A stretch of 64,000 nucleotides of DNA from the NCBI RefSeq assembly GCF_000742135.1, contig NZ_KN046818.1, positions 1,302,841 to 1,366,840 of the forward strand. The letters are read 5' to 3'. Under the pieces are notes generated by a model. That model saw nothing but the letters and a program-made list of their open reading frames with translations, ran no database searches and was not told the DNA's origin. A program made the translations under genes and the position numbers. This DNA comes from Klebsiella pneumoniae. Its GTDB lineage: Bacteria; Pseudomonadota; Gammaproteobacteria; Enterobacterales; Enterobacteriaceae. This document shows positions 29,239-41,170 of this stretch, in pieces (the first letter of the stretch is position 1; each line of letters opens with the position of its first letter).

Positions 29239-32046
29239 ATGCAGAACGGCGCAATGAAAGCCTGGCTGGACTCTTCTTACCTCTCTGGTTCGAACCAGAG
29301 CTGGATAGAACAGCTCTATGAAGACTTCTTAACCGATCCTGACTCTGTTGACGCCAACTGGCGTTCAATGTTCCAGCAGTTACCTGGCACCGGAGTTAAA
29401 CCGGATCAATTTCATTCCAAAACGCGTGATTATTTCCGTCGACTGGCGAAGGATGCCTCACGTTACACTTCTTCGATTTCCGACCCAGACACCAATGTGA
29501 AGCAGGTTAAAGTCCTGCAGCTCATCAACGCATACCGTTTCCGTGGCCACCAGCATGCGAATCTCGATCCGCTGGGGCTGTGGAAGCAAGAGAGAGTGGC
29601 GGATCTCGATCCGGCCTACCACGATCTGACCGAGGCCGATTTCCAGGAAAGCTATAACGTAGGTTCATTTGCCATCGGTAAAGACACGATGAAGCTGGGC
29701 GAGCTGATTGCCGCCCTCAAGCAAACCTACTGCGGCTCCATCGGCGCGGAATACATGCATATCACCTCTACCGAAGAAAAACGCTGGATCCAGCAGCGCA
29801 TTGAATCGGTAGCTGGCAAAGCGAGCTTTACCGCGGAAGAGAAAAAACGCTTCCTCAGCGAACTGACCGCCGCGGAAGGTCTGGAGCGCTACCTCGGCGC
29901 CAAATTCCCGGGGGCGAAGCGCTTCTCGCTGGAGGGTGGCGACGCCCTGATCCCGATGCTCAAAGAGATGATCCGCCATGCAGGCAAAAGCGGCACCCGC
30001 GAAGTGGTGCTGGGCATGGCGCACCGCGGCCGTCTGAACGTGCTGGTCAACGTGCTGGGTAAAAAACCGCAGGACCTGTTCGACGAGTTCGCGGGCAAAC
30101 ATAAAGAACACCTCGGCACCGGCGACGTGAAGTACCACATGGGCTTCTCTTCCGATATGGAAACCGAAGGCGGTCTGGTGCACCTGGCGCTGGCGTTTAA
30201 CCCGTCGCACCTCGAGATCGTCAGCCCGGTGGTTATCGGTTCCGTACGCGCCCGTCTGGATCGTCTGGACGAGCCAAGCAGCAACAAAGTTCTGCCTATT
30301 ACCATCCACGGCGACGCCGCCGTCACCGGCCAGGGCGTGGTTCAGGAAACTCTGAACATGTCCAAAGCCCGCGGTTACGAAGTGGGCGGTACCGTGCGCA
30401 TCGTTATCAACAACCAGGTGGGCTTCACGACCTCTAACCCGCTGGATGCGCGCTCAACGCCGTACTGCACCGACATCGGTAAAATGGTGCAGGCGCCGAT
30501 TTTCCACGTCAATGCGGACGATCCGGAAGCGGTCGCCTTCGTCACCCGTCTGGCGCTTGATTTCCGCAATACCTTTAAACGCGATGTCTTCATTGACCTG
30601 GTGTGCTACCGCCGTCACGGCCACAACGAAGCCGATGAGCCGAGCGCAACCCAGCCGCTGATGTATCAGAAGATCAAAAAGCATCCGACTCCGCGCAAAA
30701 TCTATGCTGACAAGCTGGAGCAGGAGAAGGTGGCGACTCTGGAAGATGCGACCGAGCAGGTTAACCTCTACCGCGATGCGCTGGATGCCGGCGAATGCGT
30801 GGTGCAGGAATGGCGTCCGATGAATATGCATTCCTTTACCTGGTCGCCGTACCTCAACCACGAGTGGGACGAGAGCTATCCGGATAAAGTTGAGCCGAAA
30901 CGTCTGCAGGAGTTGGCCAAACGCATCAGCACGGTACCGGAAGGTATCGAAATGCAGTCCCGCGTGGCGAAAATTTACGCCGACCGCCAGGCGATGGCGG
31001 CAGGCGAGAAGCTGTTTGACTGGGGCGGCGCTGAAAATCTGGCCTACGCCACGCTGGTTGACGAAGGTATTCCGGTTCGTCTGTCCGGCGAAGACTCCGG
31101 CCGCGGCACCTTCTTCCACCGTCATGCGGTGATCCATAACCAGACCAATGGTTCAACCTACACGCCGCTGCAGCATGTCCATAACGGCCAGGGCCAGTTC
31201 CGCGTTTGGGACTCGGTACTGTCTGAAGAAGCGGTGCTGGCGTTCGAATATGGTTACGCCACCGCCGAGCCGCGCACTCTGACTATCTGGGAAGCGCAGT
31301 TTGGCGACTTCGCCAACGGTGCGCAGGTGGTGATCGACCAGTTCATCTCCTCCGGTGAGCAGAAGTGGGGAAGGATGTGCGGCCTGGTGATGCTCCTGCC
31401 GCACGGTTACGAAGGCCAGGGCCCGGAGCACTCCTCCGCGCGTCTGGAGCGTTATCTGCAGCTGTGCGCTGAACAAAACATGCAGGTCTGCGTGCCGTCC
31501 ACGCCGGCACAGGTTTATCACATGCTGCGTCGCCAGGCGCTGCGCGGTATGCGTCGTCCGCTGGTGGTGATGTCGCCGAAGTCGCTGCTGCGTCATCCGC
31601 TGGCGGTTTCCAGCATGGATGAGCTGGCGAACGGCACTTTCCTGCCGGCTATTGGTGAAATCGATCAACTTGATCCGCAGGCTGTGAAGCGCGTTGTGCT
31701 GTGCTCTGGTAAGGTTTACTACGACCTGCTGGAACAGCGCCGCAAAAACGAGCAAAAAGATGTCGCTATCGTTCGTATCGAGCAGCTCTATCCGTTCCCG
31801 CATCAGGCGGTGCAGGAAGCGCTGAAAGCGTATGCGCACGTGCATGATTTTGTCTGGTGCCAGGAAGAGCCGCTCAACCAGGGCGCATGGTACTGCAGCC
31901 AGCATCACTTCCGTGAAGTGATTCCGTTTGGGGCCTCTCTGCGTTATGCAGGCCGCCCGGCCTCCGCCTCTCCGGCGGTAGGGTATATGTCCGTTCACCA
32001 GAAACAGCAACAAGATCTGGTCAATGACGCGCTGAACGTCGATTAA
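29239..32046 (+). CDS. sucA: 2-oxoglutarate dehydrogenase E1 component
   Basis: SucA is the thiamine-diphosphate-dependent decarboxylase of the 2-oxoglutarate dehydrogenase complex, passing a succinyl group to the SucB lipoyl arm. The 935-residue product is two longer than E. coli. The N-terminal segment [19 protein letters not shown] binds the E2 core. Active-site and ThDP motifs include [35 protein letters not shown] and [16 protein letters not shown]. One extra residue lies near 192 (SVAGKASF) relative to E. coli. Confidence 0.98.
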   Translation: MQNGAMKAWLDSSYLSGSNQSWIEQLYEDFLTDPDSVDANWRSMFQQLPGTGVKPDQFHSKTRDYFRRLAKDASRYTSSISDPDTNVKQVKVLQLINAYRFRGHQHANLDPLGLWKQERVADLDPAYHDLTEADFQESYNVGSFAIGKDTMKLGELIAALKQTYCGSIGAEYMHITSTEEKRWIQQRIESVAGKASFTAEEKKRFLSELTAAEGLERYLGAKFPGAKRFSLEGGDALIPMLKEMIRHAGKSGTREVVLGMAHRGRLNVLVNVLGKKPQDLFDEFAGKHKEHLGTGDVKYHMGFSSDMETEGGLVHLALAFNPSHLEIVSPVVIGSVRARLDRLDEPSSNKVLPITIHGDAAVTGQGVVQETLNMSKARGYEVGGTVRIVINNQVGFTTSNPLDARSTPYCTDIGKMVQAPIFHVNADDPEAVAFVTRLALDFRNTFKRDVFIDLVCYRRHGHNEADEPSATQPLMYQKIKKHPTPRKIYADKLEQEKVATLEDATEQVNLYRDALDAGECVVQEWRPMNMHSFTWSPYLNHEWDESYPDKVEPKRLQELAKRISTVPEGIEMQSRVAKIYADRQAMAAGEKLFDWGGAENLAYATLVDEGIPVRLSGEDSGRGTFFHRHAVIHNQTNGSTYTPLQHVHNGQGQFRVWDSVLSEEAVLAFEYGYATAEPRTLTIWEAQFGDFANGAQVVIDQFISSGEQKWGRMCGLVMLLPHGYEGQGPEHSSARLERYLQLCAEQNMQVCVPSTPAQVYHMLRRQALRGMRRPLVVMSPKSLLRHPLAVSSMDELANGTFLPAIGEIDQLDPQAVKRVVLCSGKVYYDLLEQRRKNEQKDVAIVRIEQLYPFPHQAVQEALKAYAHVHDFVWCQEEPLNQGAWYCSQHHFREVIPFGASLRYAGRPASASPAVGYMSVHQKQQQDLVNDALNVD

Positions 32047-32060
32047 TTAAAGGATACACA

Positions 32061-33287
32061 ATGAGTAGCGTAGATATTCTGGTTCCCGACCTGCCTGAGT
32101 CCGTAGCTGACGCAACCGTCGCCACCTGGCACAAAAAACCGGGCGACGCGGTCGTCCGTGACGAAGTTCTGGTCGAAATCGAAACTGACAAAGTGGTACT
32201 GGAAGTACCGGCATCAGCGGACGGCATTCTGGATGCAGTGCTGGAAGACGAGGGCGCCACCGTCCTGTCTCGCCAGATCCTTGGCCGCCTGCGCGAAGGC
32301 AACAGCGCAGGTAAAGAAAGCAGCGAGAAAGCCGATGCGAAAGCGTCCACTCCGGCGCAGCGTCAGCAGGCCTCTCTGGAAGAGCAGAACAACGACGCGC
32401 TGAGCCCGGCGATCCGTCGTCTGCTGGCTGAACACAACCTTGACCCAGCGGCCATCAAAGGCACTGGCGTCGGCGGCCGTCTGACCCGCGAAGACGTTGA
32501 GAAACATCTGGCGAAAGCCCCGGCGCCGGCAGAAGCCAAAGCGCCAGCCGCCGCCCCGGCAGCCGCGCCGGCGCCGCAGCTGGGCCACCGTTCGGAAAAA
32601 CGCGTCCCGATGACCCGTCTGCGTAAACGCGTAGCCGAACGTCTGCTGGAAGCGAAAAACTCTACCGCCATGCTGACGACCTTTAACGAAGTCAACATGA
32701 AGCCCATCATGGATCTGCGTAAGCAGTACGGTGAGGCGTTCGAAAAACGTCATGGCATCCGCCTGGGCTTTATGTCCTTCTACGTGAAAGCGGTAGTGGA
32801 AGCGCTGAAACGCTATCCGGAAGTGAACGCTTCCATCGATGGCGACGACGTGGTGTACCACAACTACTTCGACGTCAGCATGGCCGTATCCACTCCGCGC
32901 GGTCTGGTCACCCCGGTTCTGCGTGACGTCGACCTGCTGGGCATGGCGGATATCGAAAAGAATATCAAAGAGCTGGCAGTGAAAGGCCGCGACGGCAAGC
33001 TGACCGTAGACGACCTGACCGGCGGTAACTTCACTATTACCAACGGCGGCGTCTTCGGCTCCCTGATGTCCACGCCGATCATCAACCCACCGCAGAGCGC
33101 TATTCTGGGTATGCATGCCATTAAAGACCGTCCGATGGCGGTCAATGGCAAGGTAGAGATCCTGCCGATGATGTACCTGGCGCTCTCCTATGACCACCGT
33201 CTGATCGACGGACGTGAATCGGTAGGCTTCCTGGTGGCGATTAAAGAGCTGCTGGAAGATCCGACCCGTCTGCTGCTGGACGTGTAG
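32061..33287 (+). CDS. sucB: 2-oxoglutarate dehydrogenase E2 component (dihydrolipoyl succinyltransferase)
   Basis: SucB transfers succinyl from its lipoyl arm to CoA and forms the 24-mer core. The 408-residue product (405 in E. coli) has a lipoyl domain with the modified Lys44 in [12 protein letters not shown] and a linker. A peripheral-subunit-binding domain (about 110-150, [21 protein letters not shown]) and an Ala/Pro-rich linker (about 155-180) follow. The catalytic domain ends with [16 protein letters not shown] (active His/Asp). It lies 14 bp after sucA and ends in TAG. Confidence 0.98.
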   Translation: MSSVDILVPDLPESVADATVATWHKKPGDAVVRDEVLVEIETDKVVLEVPASADGILDAVLEDEGATVLSRQILGRLREGNSAGKESSEKADAKASTPAQRQQASLEEQNNDALSPAIRRLLAEHNLDPAAIKGTGVGGRLTREDVEKHLAKAPAPAEAKAPAAAPAAAPAPQLGHRSEKRVPMTRLRKRVAERLLEAKNSTAMLTTFNEVNMKPIMDLRKQYGEAFEKRHGIRLGFMSFYVKAVVEALKRYPEVNASIDGDDVVYHNYFDVSMAVSTPRGLVTPVLRDVDLLGMADIEKNIKELAVKGRDGKLTVDDLTGGNFTITNGGVFGSLMSTPIINPPQSAILGMHAIKDRPMAVNGKVEILPMMYLALSYDHRLIDGRESVGFLVAIKELLEDPTRLLLDV

Positions 33288-33308
33288 TCAGCAAGCGTAT
33301 TACCTACC

Positions 33309-33351
33309 GTAGGCCGGATAACACGCGTTAGCGCCGTTATCAGGCCTACAG
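33309..33351. repeat. REP-like palindrome between sucB and sucC
   Basis: A GC-rich imperfect palindrome of about 42 bp has arms GTAGGCCGGATAAC and GTTATCAGGCCTAC around a CGCGTTAGCGCC centre. It is the same class of repeat as those after sdhB. Confidence 0.75.
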
Positions 33352-33390
33352 GTTTAAAGATAATTACACCCTGAAGGATGGACTGAACAC

Positions 33391-34557
33391 ATGAACTTAC
33401 ATGAATATCAGGCAAAACAACTTTTTGCCCGCTATGGCTTACCGGCGCCGGTGGGTTATGCCTGTACTACTCCGCGTGAAGCAGAAGAAGCCGCTTCAAA
33501 AATCGGCGCGGGTCCGTGGGTAGTGAAATGTCAGGTTCACGCTGGTGGCCGCGGCAAAGCGGGCGGTGTGAAAGTAGTTAAGAGCAAAGAAGAGATCCGC
33601 GCATTTGCCGAGCACTGGCTGGGCAAACGTCTGGTGACCTATCAAACAGATGCGAACGGCCAGCCGGTTAACCAGATCCTGGTTGAAGCGGCGACCGATA
33701 TTGACAAAGAGCTGTACCTGGGCGCGGTTGTTGACCGTAGCTCCCGTCGCGTGGTGTTCATGGCGTCTACCGAAGGCGGCGTGGAAATCGAGAAAGTGGC
33801 GGAAGAGACCCCGCACCTGATCCACAAGATCGCCATCGATCCGCTGGCGGGCCCGATGCCTTACCAGGGTCGTGAACTGGCGTTCAAACTGGGTCTGGAA
33901 GGTAAACAAGTTCAGCAGTTCACCAAGATTTTCATGGGTCTGGCGACCATTTTCCTTGAGCGCGACCTGGCGCTGATCGAGATCAACCCGCTGGTGATCA
34001 CCAAGCAGGGCGACCTGATCTGCCTCGACGGCAAACTGGGCGCTGACGGCAACGCGCTGTTCCGCCAGCCGGATCTGCGCGAAATGCGCGATCAGTCTCA
34101 GGAAGACCCACGTGAAGCGCAGGCGGCGCAGTGGGAACTGAACTACGTCGCGCTGGACGGCAACATCGGCTGCATGGTTAACGGCGCAGGCCTGGCGATG
34201 GGTACCATGGACATCGTTAAGCTGCACGGCGGCGAACCGGCTAACTTCCTCGACGTAGGCGGCGGCGCGACCAAAGAGCGCGTGACCGAAGCGTTCAAAA
34301 TCATCCTCTCTGACGACAACGTTAAAGCGGTGCTGGTTAACATCTTCGGCGGCATCGTGCGTTGCGACCTGATCGCTGACGGCATCATCGGCGCGGTAGC
34401 GGAAGTAGGGGTTAACGTTCCGGTTGTTGTACGTCTGGAAGGTAACAACGCCGAACTGGGCGCGAAAAAACTGGCTGACAGCGGCCTGAATATTATTGCA
34501 GCGAAAAGTCTGACGGACGCAGCACAGCAGGTTGTTGCCGCAGTGGAGGGGAAATAA
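33391..34557 (+). CDS. sucC: Succinyl-CoA synthetase beta subunit
   Basis: SucC is the ADP-binding subunit that, with SucD, converts succinyl-CoA to succinate with substrate-level ATP formation. Of 388 residues, the N-terminal ATP-grasp domain has [16 protein letters not shown] and [15 protein letters not shown]. The C-terminal CoA-ligase domain carries [13 protein letters not shown] and [15 protein letters not shown]. The stop and the sucD ATG overlap by one base (TAATG). Confidence 0.98.
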   Translation: MNLHEYQAKQLFARYGLPAPVGYACTTPREAEEAASKIGAGPWVVKCQVHAGGRGKAGGVKVVKSKEEIRAFAEHWLGKRLVTYQTDANGQPVNQILVEAATDIDKELYLGAVVDRSSRRVVFMASTEGGVEIEKVAEETPHLIHKIAIDPLAGPMPYQGRELAFKLGLEGKQVQQFTKIFMGLATIFLERDLALIEINPLVITKQGDLICLDGKLGADGNALFRQPDLREMRDQSQEDPREAQAAQWELNYVALDGNIGCMVNGAGLAMGTMDIVKLHGGEPANFLDVGGGATKERVTEAFKIILSDDNVKAVLVNIFGGIVRCDLIADGIIGAVAEVGVNVPVVVRLEGNNAELGAKKLADSGLNIIAAKSLTDAAQQVVAAVEGK

Positions 34558-35426
34558 TGTCAGTTTTAATCAATAAAGATACCAAGGTTATCTGCCAGGG
34601 CTTCACCGGTAGCCAGGGGACCTTCCACTCTGAACAAGCGATCGCTTACGGTACGCAAATGGTTGGTGGCGTGACGCCAGGCAAAGGCGGCACCACTCAC
34701 CTGGGCCTGCCGGTGTTCAACACCGTGCGCGAAGCCGTTGAAGCGACCGGCGCGACCGCGACCGTGATCTACGTTCCGGCGCCGTTCTGCAAAGATTCCA
34801 TCCTGGAAGCGATCGACGCGGGCATTAAGCTTATCATCACCATCACCGAAGGTATCCCAACGCTGGATATGCTGACCGTGAAGGTGAAGCTGGACGAAGC
34901 GGGCGTGCGTATGATCGGCCCGAACTGCCCGGGCGTTATCACTCCGGGCGAGTGCAAAATCGGCATCATGCCAGGTCACATTCACAAGCCGGGTAAAGTG
35001 GGCATCGTTTCCCGTTCCGGCACCCTGACCTATGAAGCGGTTAAGCAGACCACCGACTACGGCTTCGGCCAGTCTACCTGCGTCGGTATCGGCGGCGACC
35101 CGATCCCGGGCTCCAACTTCATCGATATCCTGAAGATGTTCGAGGAAGATCCGCAGACCGAAGCGATCGTCATGATCGGTGAGATCGGCGGCAGCGCGGA
35201 AGAAGAAGCGGCTGCTTATATTAAAGATCATGTCACTAAGCCGGTTGTCGGCTACATCGCGGGCGTTACCGCGCCGAAAGGCAAGCGTATGGGCCACGCG
35301 GGCGCTATCATCGCCGGCGGTAAAGGTACAGCGGATGAGAAATTCGCAGCGCTGGAAGCGGCGGGTGTGAAAACTGTTCGCAGCCTGGCCGACATCGGCG
35401 AAGCGCTGAAAGCTATTATCAAGTAA
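34557..35426 (+). CDS. sucD: Succinyl-CoA synthetase alpha subunit
   Basis: SucD binds CoA and is transiently phosphorylated on a histidine. The 289-residue product has a Rossmann CoA-binding domain ([21 protein letters not shown]) and [20 protein letters not shown]. The active-site His lies in [14 protein letters not shown] (about 246). It is the last gene of sdhCDAB-sucABCD. Confidence 0.98.
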   Translation: MSVLINKDTKVICQGFTGSQGTFHSEQAIAYGTQMVGGVTPGKGGTTHLGLPVFNTVREAVEATGATATVIYVPAPFCKDSILEAIDAGIKLIITITEGIPTLDMLTVKVKLDEAGVRMIGPNCPGVITPGECKIGIMPGHIHKPGKVGIVSRSGTLTYEAVKQTTDYGFGQSTCVGIGGDPIPGSNFIDILKMFEEDPQTEAIVMIGEIGGSAEEEAAAYIKDHVTKPVVGYIAGVTAPKGKRMGHAGAIIAGGKGTADEKFAALEAAGVKTVRSLADIGEALKAIIK

Positions 35427-35501
35427 ACCCTCTCTGCTTGTCCGCAAGCAGAAATCTGTCCGATTTCGACATGGTTGGCCACCGTCAGGTGGCCTTTTTT
35501 G
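35427..35501 (+). ncRNA. sdhX: Candidate 3'-UTR sRNA SdhX (RybD)
   Basis: In E. coli and Salmonella the 3' UTR of the sdh-suc operon is processed to the Hfq-dependent sRNA SdhX, which links TCA activity to acetate metabolism (ackA). Here the roughly 75 bases after sucD contain a small hairpin (CTGCTTGTCCGCAAGCAG, about 35435-35452), an unpaired segment and a strong terminator, the expected architecture. The call rests on position and structure; I could not align it to the E. coli sRNA. Confidence 0.5.
35477..35501 (+). terminator. Terminator of the sdh-suc operon
   Basis: A perfect 7-bp stem GGCCACC / GGTGGCC with a four-base loop is followed by six T. Confidence 0.93.
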
Positions 35502-36191
35502 TGACCGTTATCCCGTCTCGTCAGAACCGCAGCGCCAACAACGAATTGATTTTCTGCGAAAAGCCCTATCTATCATATTGATTTAATTTATTATTTAATA
35601 AGTATTTTCGATGCGCTGTACTGGCTAAAAAATATATCCCGGCTGTACCGTAGGGAAACAAAAGCGGCAGCGAAAAAGCGTGGGGCAGGGGATAAGGAAG
35701 AAGATAAAATACTGTGAGCGGTCTAACATTATTCGGATCGGTTCCTTTTTTTTGTTTTTTTTCCACGACGTTAAATAATATTACCTATGATTCTCATATC
35801 TCTCTTTTTAGTAACTGGAAAAGCCATAGTTTAAACACTTAATTAACATTAAGTTCACCAATATTCTTTATTGGGCTACATAATTAACACATAGAGTAAA
35901 AATTGATTTATATCAATACTTAATCCTTGGAAAAATCCCTCAAAAAACGTTAAATTGTCTCAAGTCAAATTGGCTGAATTCAGCCATCTTCACTATATAT
36001 TGATCACCGTCGAAAAATGTAAAACTGGAACAATAAAAACATATTTATTGTAAGGTTATTGCGGCGTAATATATTGGGGAATCAATTGGGTTTTTCGTTA
36101 ACGTATTTGTAACCTTACCCTGGCATGGTTTTACCTTCGATTGAAACCTGCTGTGGACGGGCGACAAATAAATTTGTATTGGGGCATGCGT
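35502..36191 (+). promoter_or_regulatory. AT-rich cydA upstream region
   Basis: About 690 bp without a supportable gene separate sucD from the cydA leader. The first 300 bp are AT-rich with no recognisable element; E. coli has the mng genes in this interval. From about 35820 on, the sequence resembles the known cydA control region: TTAATTAACATTAAG-type ArcA-like motifs (35839-35856), an FNR box, a second weaker FNR-like site (36000-36013) and a 9-bp inverted repeat in the leader. Confidence 0.65.
35903..35916 (+). promoter_or_regulatory. FNR box upstream of cydA
   Basis: TTGATTTATATCAA is a perfect match to the FNR consensus TTGAT-N4-ATCAA. In E. coli, FNR represses cydAB under strict anoxia from two sites; a weaker TTGAT-CACC-GTCGA follows at 36000-36013. 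Confidence 0.8.
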
Positions 36192-36251
36192 ATGAGCCAG
36201 AGCTTCTCGGTTCATTTTCGGAGTCTTCATGCGATGAGCAAGGAGTCATGA
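36192..36251 (+). CDS. Candidate 19-codon leader ORF upstream of cydA
   Basis: The ATG at 36192 opens [19 protein letters not shown]; its TGA shares one base with the cydA ATG at 36251 (TGATG). The cydA Shine-Dalgarno AAGGAG lies inside the last codons of this ORF, the geometry of translational coupling. No strong ribosome site precedes the leader ATG. Whether it is translated is unknown. Confidence 0.35.
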   Translation: MSQSFSVHFRSLHAMSKES

Positions 36252-37819
36252 TGTTAGATATAGTCGAACTGTCGCGCTTACAGTTTGCCTTGACCGCGAT
36301 GTACCACTTCCTGTTTGTGCCGCTAACGCTCGGTATGGCGTTCCTGCTGGCCATCATGGAAACGGTCTACGTCCTTTCCGGCAAACAGATTTATAAAGAT
36401 ATGACCAAATTCTGGGGCAAGTTGTTTGGTATCAACTTCGCGCTGGGTGTGGCGACCGGTCTGACCATGGAGTTCCAGTTCGGGACTAACTGGTCGTATT
36501 ACTCACACTACGTGGGCGATATCTTTGGTGCGCCGCTGGCCATTGAAGGTCTGATGGCCTTCTTCCTCGAATCCACCTTTGTAGGTCTGTTCTTCTTCGG
36601 TTGGGATCGTCTGGGCAAAGTTCAGCACATGGCCGTCACCTGGCTGGTTGCGCTGGGTTCCAACCTCTCCGCGCTGTGGATCCTTGTCGCCAACGGCTGG
36701 ATGCAGAACCCTATCGCATCGGACTTCAACTTCGAAACCATGCGTATGGAGATGGTCAGCTTCTCTGAACTGGTGCTCAACCCGGTCGCCCAGGTGAAAT
36801 TCGTTCACACTGTGGCGTCGGGCTATGTCACCGGCGCGATGTTCATCCTGGCGATTAGCTCCTGGTACATGCTGAAAGGTCGCGACTTCGCCTTTGCCAA
36901 GCGCTCCTTTGCCATCGCAGCCAGCTTCGGTATGGCGGCGATCCTCTCCGTTATTGTGCTGGGTGACGAATCCGGTTACGAAATGGGTGACGTGCAGAAA
37001 ACCAAACTGGCGGCTATCGAAGCAGAGTGGGAAACCCAGCCTGCGCCGGCGGCCTTCACCCTGTTTGGTATTCCCGATCAGAATGCGCAGACCAACCACT
37101 TTGCGATCCAGATCCCCTACGCGCTGGGCATCATTGCTACCCGCTCGGTGGATAAACCGGTTATCGGCCTCAAGGATCTGATGGTTCAGCACGAAGAGCG
37201 TATCCGTAACGGCATGAAAGCCTACGCGCTGCTGGAACAGCTGCGCGCCGGTTCAACCGATCAGGCCGTGCGTGACCAGTTCAATAACGTGAAGAAGGAC
37301 CTCGGTTATGGCCTGCTGTTGAAGCGCTATACCCCGAACGTCGCTGACGCCACGGAAGAGCAGATCGCCAAAGCGACCAAAGACTCCATTCCAAGCGTCG
37401 CACCGCTGTACTTCGCCTTCCGTATCATGGTGGCGTGCGGCATCCTGATGCTGCTGATTATAGGCGCCTCCTTCTGGAGCGTGATCCGTAACCGCATCGG
37501 CGAGAAAAAATGGCTGCTGCGCGCCGCATTCTACGGCCTGCCGCTGCCGTGGATTGCCGTGGAGTCGGGCTGGTTTGTTGCCGAATACGGCCGTCAGCCG
37601 TGGGCGATTGGTGAGGTCCTGCCGACGGCGGTGGCTAACTCATCATTAACCGCGGGCGATCTGATCTTCTCAATGTTGCTGATCTGCGGTCTGTACACGC
37701 TGTTCCTGGTGGCTGAACTGTTCCTGATGTTCAAGTTTGCCCGCAAAGGACCTAGCAGCCTGAAAACCGGCCGCTATCACTTTGAACAGTCCTCTGCGGC
37801 TATTCAGTCGGCACGCTAA
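36251..37819 (+). CDS. cydA: Cytochrome bd-I ubiquinol oxidase subunit I
   Basis: CydA carries haems b558, b595 and d and the quinol site of the high-affinity oxygen reductase. The 522-residue product starts [22 protein letters not shown]; His19 is the haem b595 ligand. Multiple membrane helices, the [12 protein letters not shown] segment and a long Q-loop (about 240-380) including [12 protein letters not shown] are intact. The second of two tandem ATGs is chosen: it fits the ribosome site and the E. coli length. The operon is cydA-cydB-cydX-ybgE. Confidence 0.98.
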   Translation: MLDIVELSRLQFALTAMYHFLFVPLTLGMAFLLAIMETVYVLSGKQIYKDMTKFWGKLFGINFALGVATGLTMEFQFGTNWSYYSHYVGDIFGAPLAIEGLMAFFLESTFVGLFFFGWDRLGKVQHMAVTWLVALGSNLSALWILVANGWMQNPIASDFNFETMRMEMVSFSELVLNPVAQVKFVHTVASGYVTGAMFILAISSWYMLKGRDFAFAKRSFAIAASFGMAAILSVIVLGDESGYEMGDVQKTKLAAIEAEWETQPAPAAFTLFGIPDQNAQTNHFAIQIPYALGIIATRSVDKPVIGLKDLMVQHEERIRNGMKAYALLEQLRAGSTDQAVRDQFNNVKKDLGYGLLLKRYTPNVADATEEQIAKATKDSIPSVAPLYFAFRIMVACGILMLLIIGASFWSVIRNRIGEKKWLLRAAFYGLPLPWIAVESGWFVAEYGRQPWAIGEVLPTAVANSSLTAGDLIFSMLLICGLYTLFLVAELFLMFKFARKGPSSLKTGRYHFEQSSAAIQSAR

Positions 37820-37834
37820 GACAGGAGTCGTCAA

Positions 37835-38974
37835 ATGATCGATTATGAAGTATTGCGTTTTATCTGGTGGCTGCTGATTGGCATTCTGCTGATTGGTTTT
37901 GCCGTCGCCGACGGGTTCGACATGGGGGTGGGCATGCTCACCCGCTTCCTCGGCCGCAACGACACCGAGCGTCGGATTATGATCAACGCCATCGCCCCGC
38001 ACTGGGACGGTAACCAGGTGTGGCTGATCACCGCCGGCGGCGCGCTGTTCGCTGCCTGGCCGATGGTTTACGCCGCGGCGTTCTCTGGCTTCTATGTGGC
38101 GATGATTCTGGTGCTGGCCTCGCTGTTCTTCCGTCCGGTCGGTTTTGACTACCGTTCCAAGATCGAGGACACCCGCTGGCGCAACATGTGGGACTGGGGC
38201 ATCTTCATCGGTAGCTTCGTGCCGCCGCTGGTGATTGGCGTGGCCTTTGGCAACCTGCTGCAGGGCGTGCCGTTCCACGTCGATGAATACCTGCGTCTGT
38301 TCTATACCGGTAACTTCTTCCAGTTGCTGAACCCGTTTGGTCTGCTGGCCGGTATCGTCAGCGTGGCGATGATCCTGACTCAGGGCGCCACCTACCTGCA
38401 GATGCGTACCGTAGGCGAACTGCACCTGCGTACTCGCACCGTTTCCATGGTGGCGGCGCTGGTGACGCTGGTCTGCTTCGCGCTGGCGGGCGTGTGGGTC
38501 TACTACGGCATCGACGGCTATGTGGTGAAATCGGTGATTGACCATACCGGCCCGTCTAACCCGCTGACCAAGGAAGTGGTACGTGAAGCTGGCGCGTGGA
38601 TGGTGAACTTTAACAATATGCCAGCGCTGTGGGCGGTGCCTGCCCTGGGCGTGGTGTTGCCGCTGCTGACCGTCGTTTCGACTAAAGCGGATAAAGGTGC
38701 CTGGGCATTCCTGTTCTCCTCGCTGACCCTGGCCTGCATCATTCTTACTGCCGGTATCGCGATGTTCCCGTTCATCATGCCGTCCAGCACCATGCTGAAC
38801 GCCAGCCTGACAATGTGGGACGCGACCTCCAGTCAGCGGACGCTGAACCTGATGACCTACGTGGCGATTGTTTTCGTGCCGATCATTCTGGCCTACACCA
38901 GCTGGTGTTACTGGAAGATGTTTGGCCGCATCACGCGCGAAGACATCGAAAAGAATACCCACTCGCTGTACTAA
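37835..38974 (+). CDS. cydB: Cytochrome bd-I ubiquinol oxidase subunit II
   Basis: CydB is the structural partner of CydA in the inner membrane. The 379-residue product has about eight or nine helices. The conserved N-terminus FIWWLLIGILLIGFAVADGFDMGVGML includes acidic residues of the proton pathway, and APHWDGNQVWLITAGGALFAAWP follows. It lies 15 bp after cydA. Confidence 0.98.
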   Translation: MIDYEVLRFIWWLLIGILLIGFAVADGFDMGVGMLTRFLGRNDTERRIMINAIAPHWDGNQVWLITAGGALFAAWPMVYAAAFSGFYVAMILVLASLFFRPVGFDYRSKIEDTRWRNMWDWGIFIGSFVPPLVIGVAFGNLLQGVPFHVDEYLRLFYTGNFFQLLNPFGLLAGIVSVAMILTQGATYLQMRTVGELHLRTRTVSMVAALVTLVCFALAGVWVYYGIDGYVVKSVIDHTGPSNPLTKEVVREAGAWMVNFNNMPALWAVPALGVVLPLLTVVSTKADKGAWAFLFSSLTLACIILTAGIAMFPFIMPSSTMLNASLTMWDATSSQRTLNLMTYVAIVFVPIILAYTSWCYWKMFGRITREDIEKNTHSLY

Positions 38975-38989
38975 GGTAAGGAGCTATAT

Positions 38990-39106
38990 ATGTGGTACTT
39001 CGCATGGATTTTGGGAACGCTTCTTGCCTGTGCTTTTGGGGTCATTACCGCGCTGGCGCTTGAGCACGTGGAAGCCACCAAAGCCGGGAAGAAAGAAGAA
39101 ATCTGA
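38990..39106 (+). CDS. cydX: Cytochrome bd-I accessory subunit CydX
   Basis: CydX is a 38-residue single-helix peptide (MWYFAWILGTLLACAFGVIT, then a charged tail). It is homologous to E. coli CydX (37 residues), which is needed for stable haem binding and activity of the bd oxidase. A TAAGGAG ribosome site lies upstream; its TGA overlaps the ybgE ATG by one base. Confidence 0.95.
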   Translation: MWYFAWILGTLLACAFGVITALALEHVEATKAGKKEEI

Positions 39107-39396
39107 TGAAATTTATCGCTACTCTGTACGCGATAATGGACAAGCGCCCGCTCCGGGCGCTTTCCTTATTGATGGCGCTGCTGCTGGCTGGCTGCATTTT
39201 CTGGGATCCGTCGCGCTTTGCGGCGAAGACCAGCGAGCTGGAAATCTGGCATGGTTTCTTGCTGATGTGGGCGGTTTGCAGCGGCGTTATTCACGGCGTG
39301 GGCTTTCGCCCGCGTGCCGTTCACTGGCAGGGGATTTTTTGTCCGCTTATCGCTGATATCGTGCTCGCTTTAGGTCTCTTCTTTTTCTTCTTTTGA
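39106..39396 (+). CDS. ybgE: Cyd operon protein YbgE
   Basis: This 96-residue inner-membrane protein has about three hydrophobic helices and is homologous to E. coli YbgE (97 residues). It is always found with cydABX; its role is not established. The segment GVIHGVGFRPRAVHWQGIF is conserved in the family. It overlaps the cydX stop by one base. The product ends in a poly-Phe run (FFFFFF) before TGA. Confidence 0.93.
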   Translation: MKFIATLYAIMDKRPLRALSLLMALLLAGCIFWDPSRFAAKTSELEIWHGFLLMWAVCSGVIHGVGFRPRAVHWQGIFCPLIADIVLALGLFFFFF

Positions 39397-39545
39397 ATAA
39401 GAGATCTCTGTTAATGCTATGGGCTTGCATAAGCCCATAAAAATTTACGCCCCGTTTACTTTCCCCCATTCCAAACCACCTTTCCCGCGCGTATAGTAGC
39501 GAAGTTTGAAAGCTCTAACCTTTTTTTGCATTACCGGGATGTAAA

Positions 39546-40639
<1,094 letters not shown>

Positions 40640-40642
40640 GCC

Positions 40643-41071
40643 ATGGCCAGAGCACGTGGACGCGGACGTCGCGAACTGAAGTCCGAGATCAACATCGTTC
40701 CGCTGCTGGATGTCCTGCTGGTGCTGCTGCTGATCTTTATGGCAACGGCGCCGATCATTACGCAGAGCGTGGAAGTCGATCTGCCGGACGCCACGGAATC
40801 GCAAGCGGTGAAAAGCAATGACGATCCGCCGGTGATTGTGGAAGTCTCCGGGGTAGGGCAGTACAGCGTGAAGGTGGGGCAGGAGACGCTATCCCAGCTG
40901 CCGCCGGAGCAGGTAATTGCCGAAGCGAAGCGTCGTCTTGAAGCCAATGAAAAAACGGTATTCCTGATCGGCGGTGCGAAAGACGTCCCTTACGATGAAA
41001 TTATTAAAGCGCTGAACCTGTTGCATAGTGCAGGGGTTAAATCGGTCGGCTTGATGACCAAACCTATTTAA
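40643..41071 (+). CDS. tolR: Tol-Pal system protein TolR
   Basis: TolR has 142 residues with one N-terminal membrane helix containing the proton-binding Asp (NIVPLLDVLLVLLLIFM, near 23). A periplasmic peptidoglycan-binding domain follows, ending with KALNLLHSAGVKSVGLMTKP. The gene starts three bases after tolQ. Confidence 0.97.
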   Translation: MARARGRGRRELKSEINIVPLLDVLLVLLLIFMATAPIITQSVEVDLPDATESQAVKSNDDPPVIVEVSGVGQYSVKVGQETLSQLPPEQVIAEAKRRLEANEKTVFLIGGAKDVPYDEIIKALNLLHSAGVKSVGLMTKPI

Positions 41072-41170
41072 TCGCTTCAGGTAGGTGCGTCCGCGCGGCG
41101 TCCGGTGGCGGGTATCGCTCGCCGTCGGTGCGCATCGCGGATACAGGCGAACAGTTTTTGGGAACCGATA

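Noticed and set aside
37670-38962. 430-codon minus-strand ORF opposite cydB
   Set aside because: His/Gln/Arg-rich antisense shadow of cydB.
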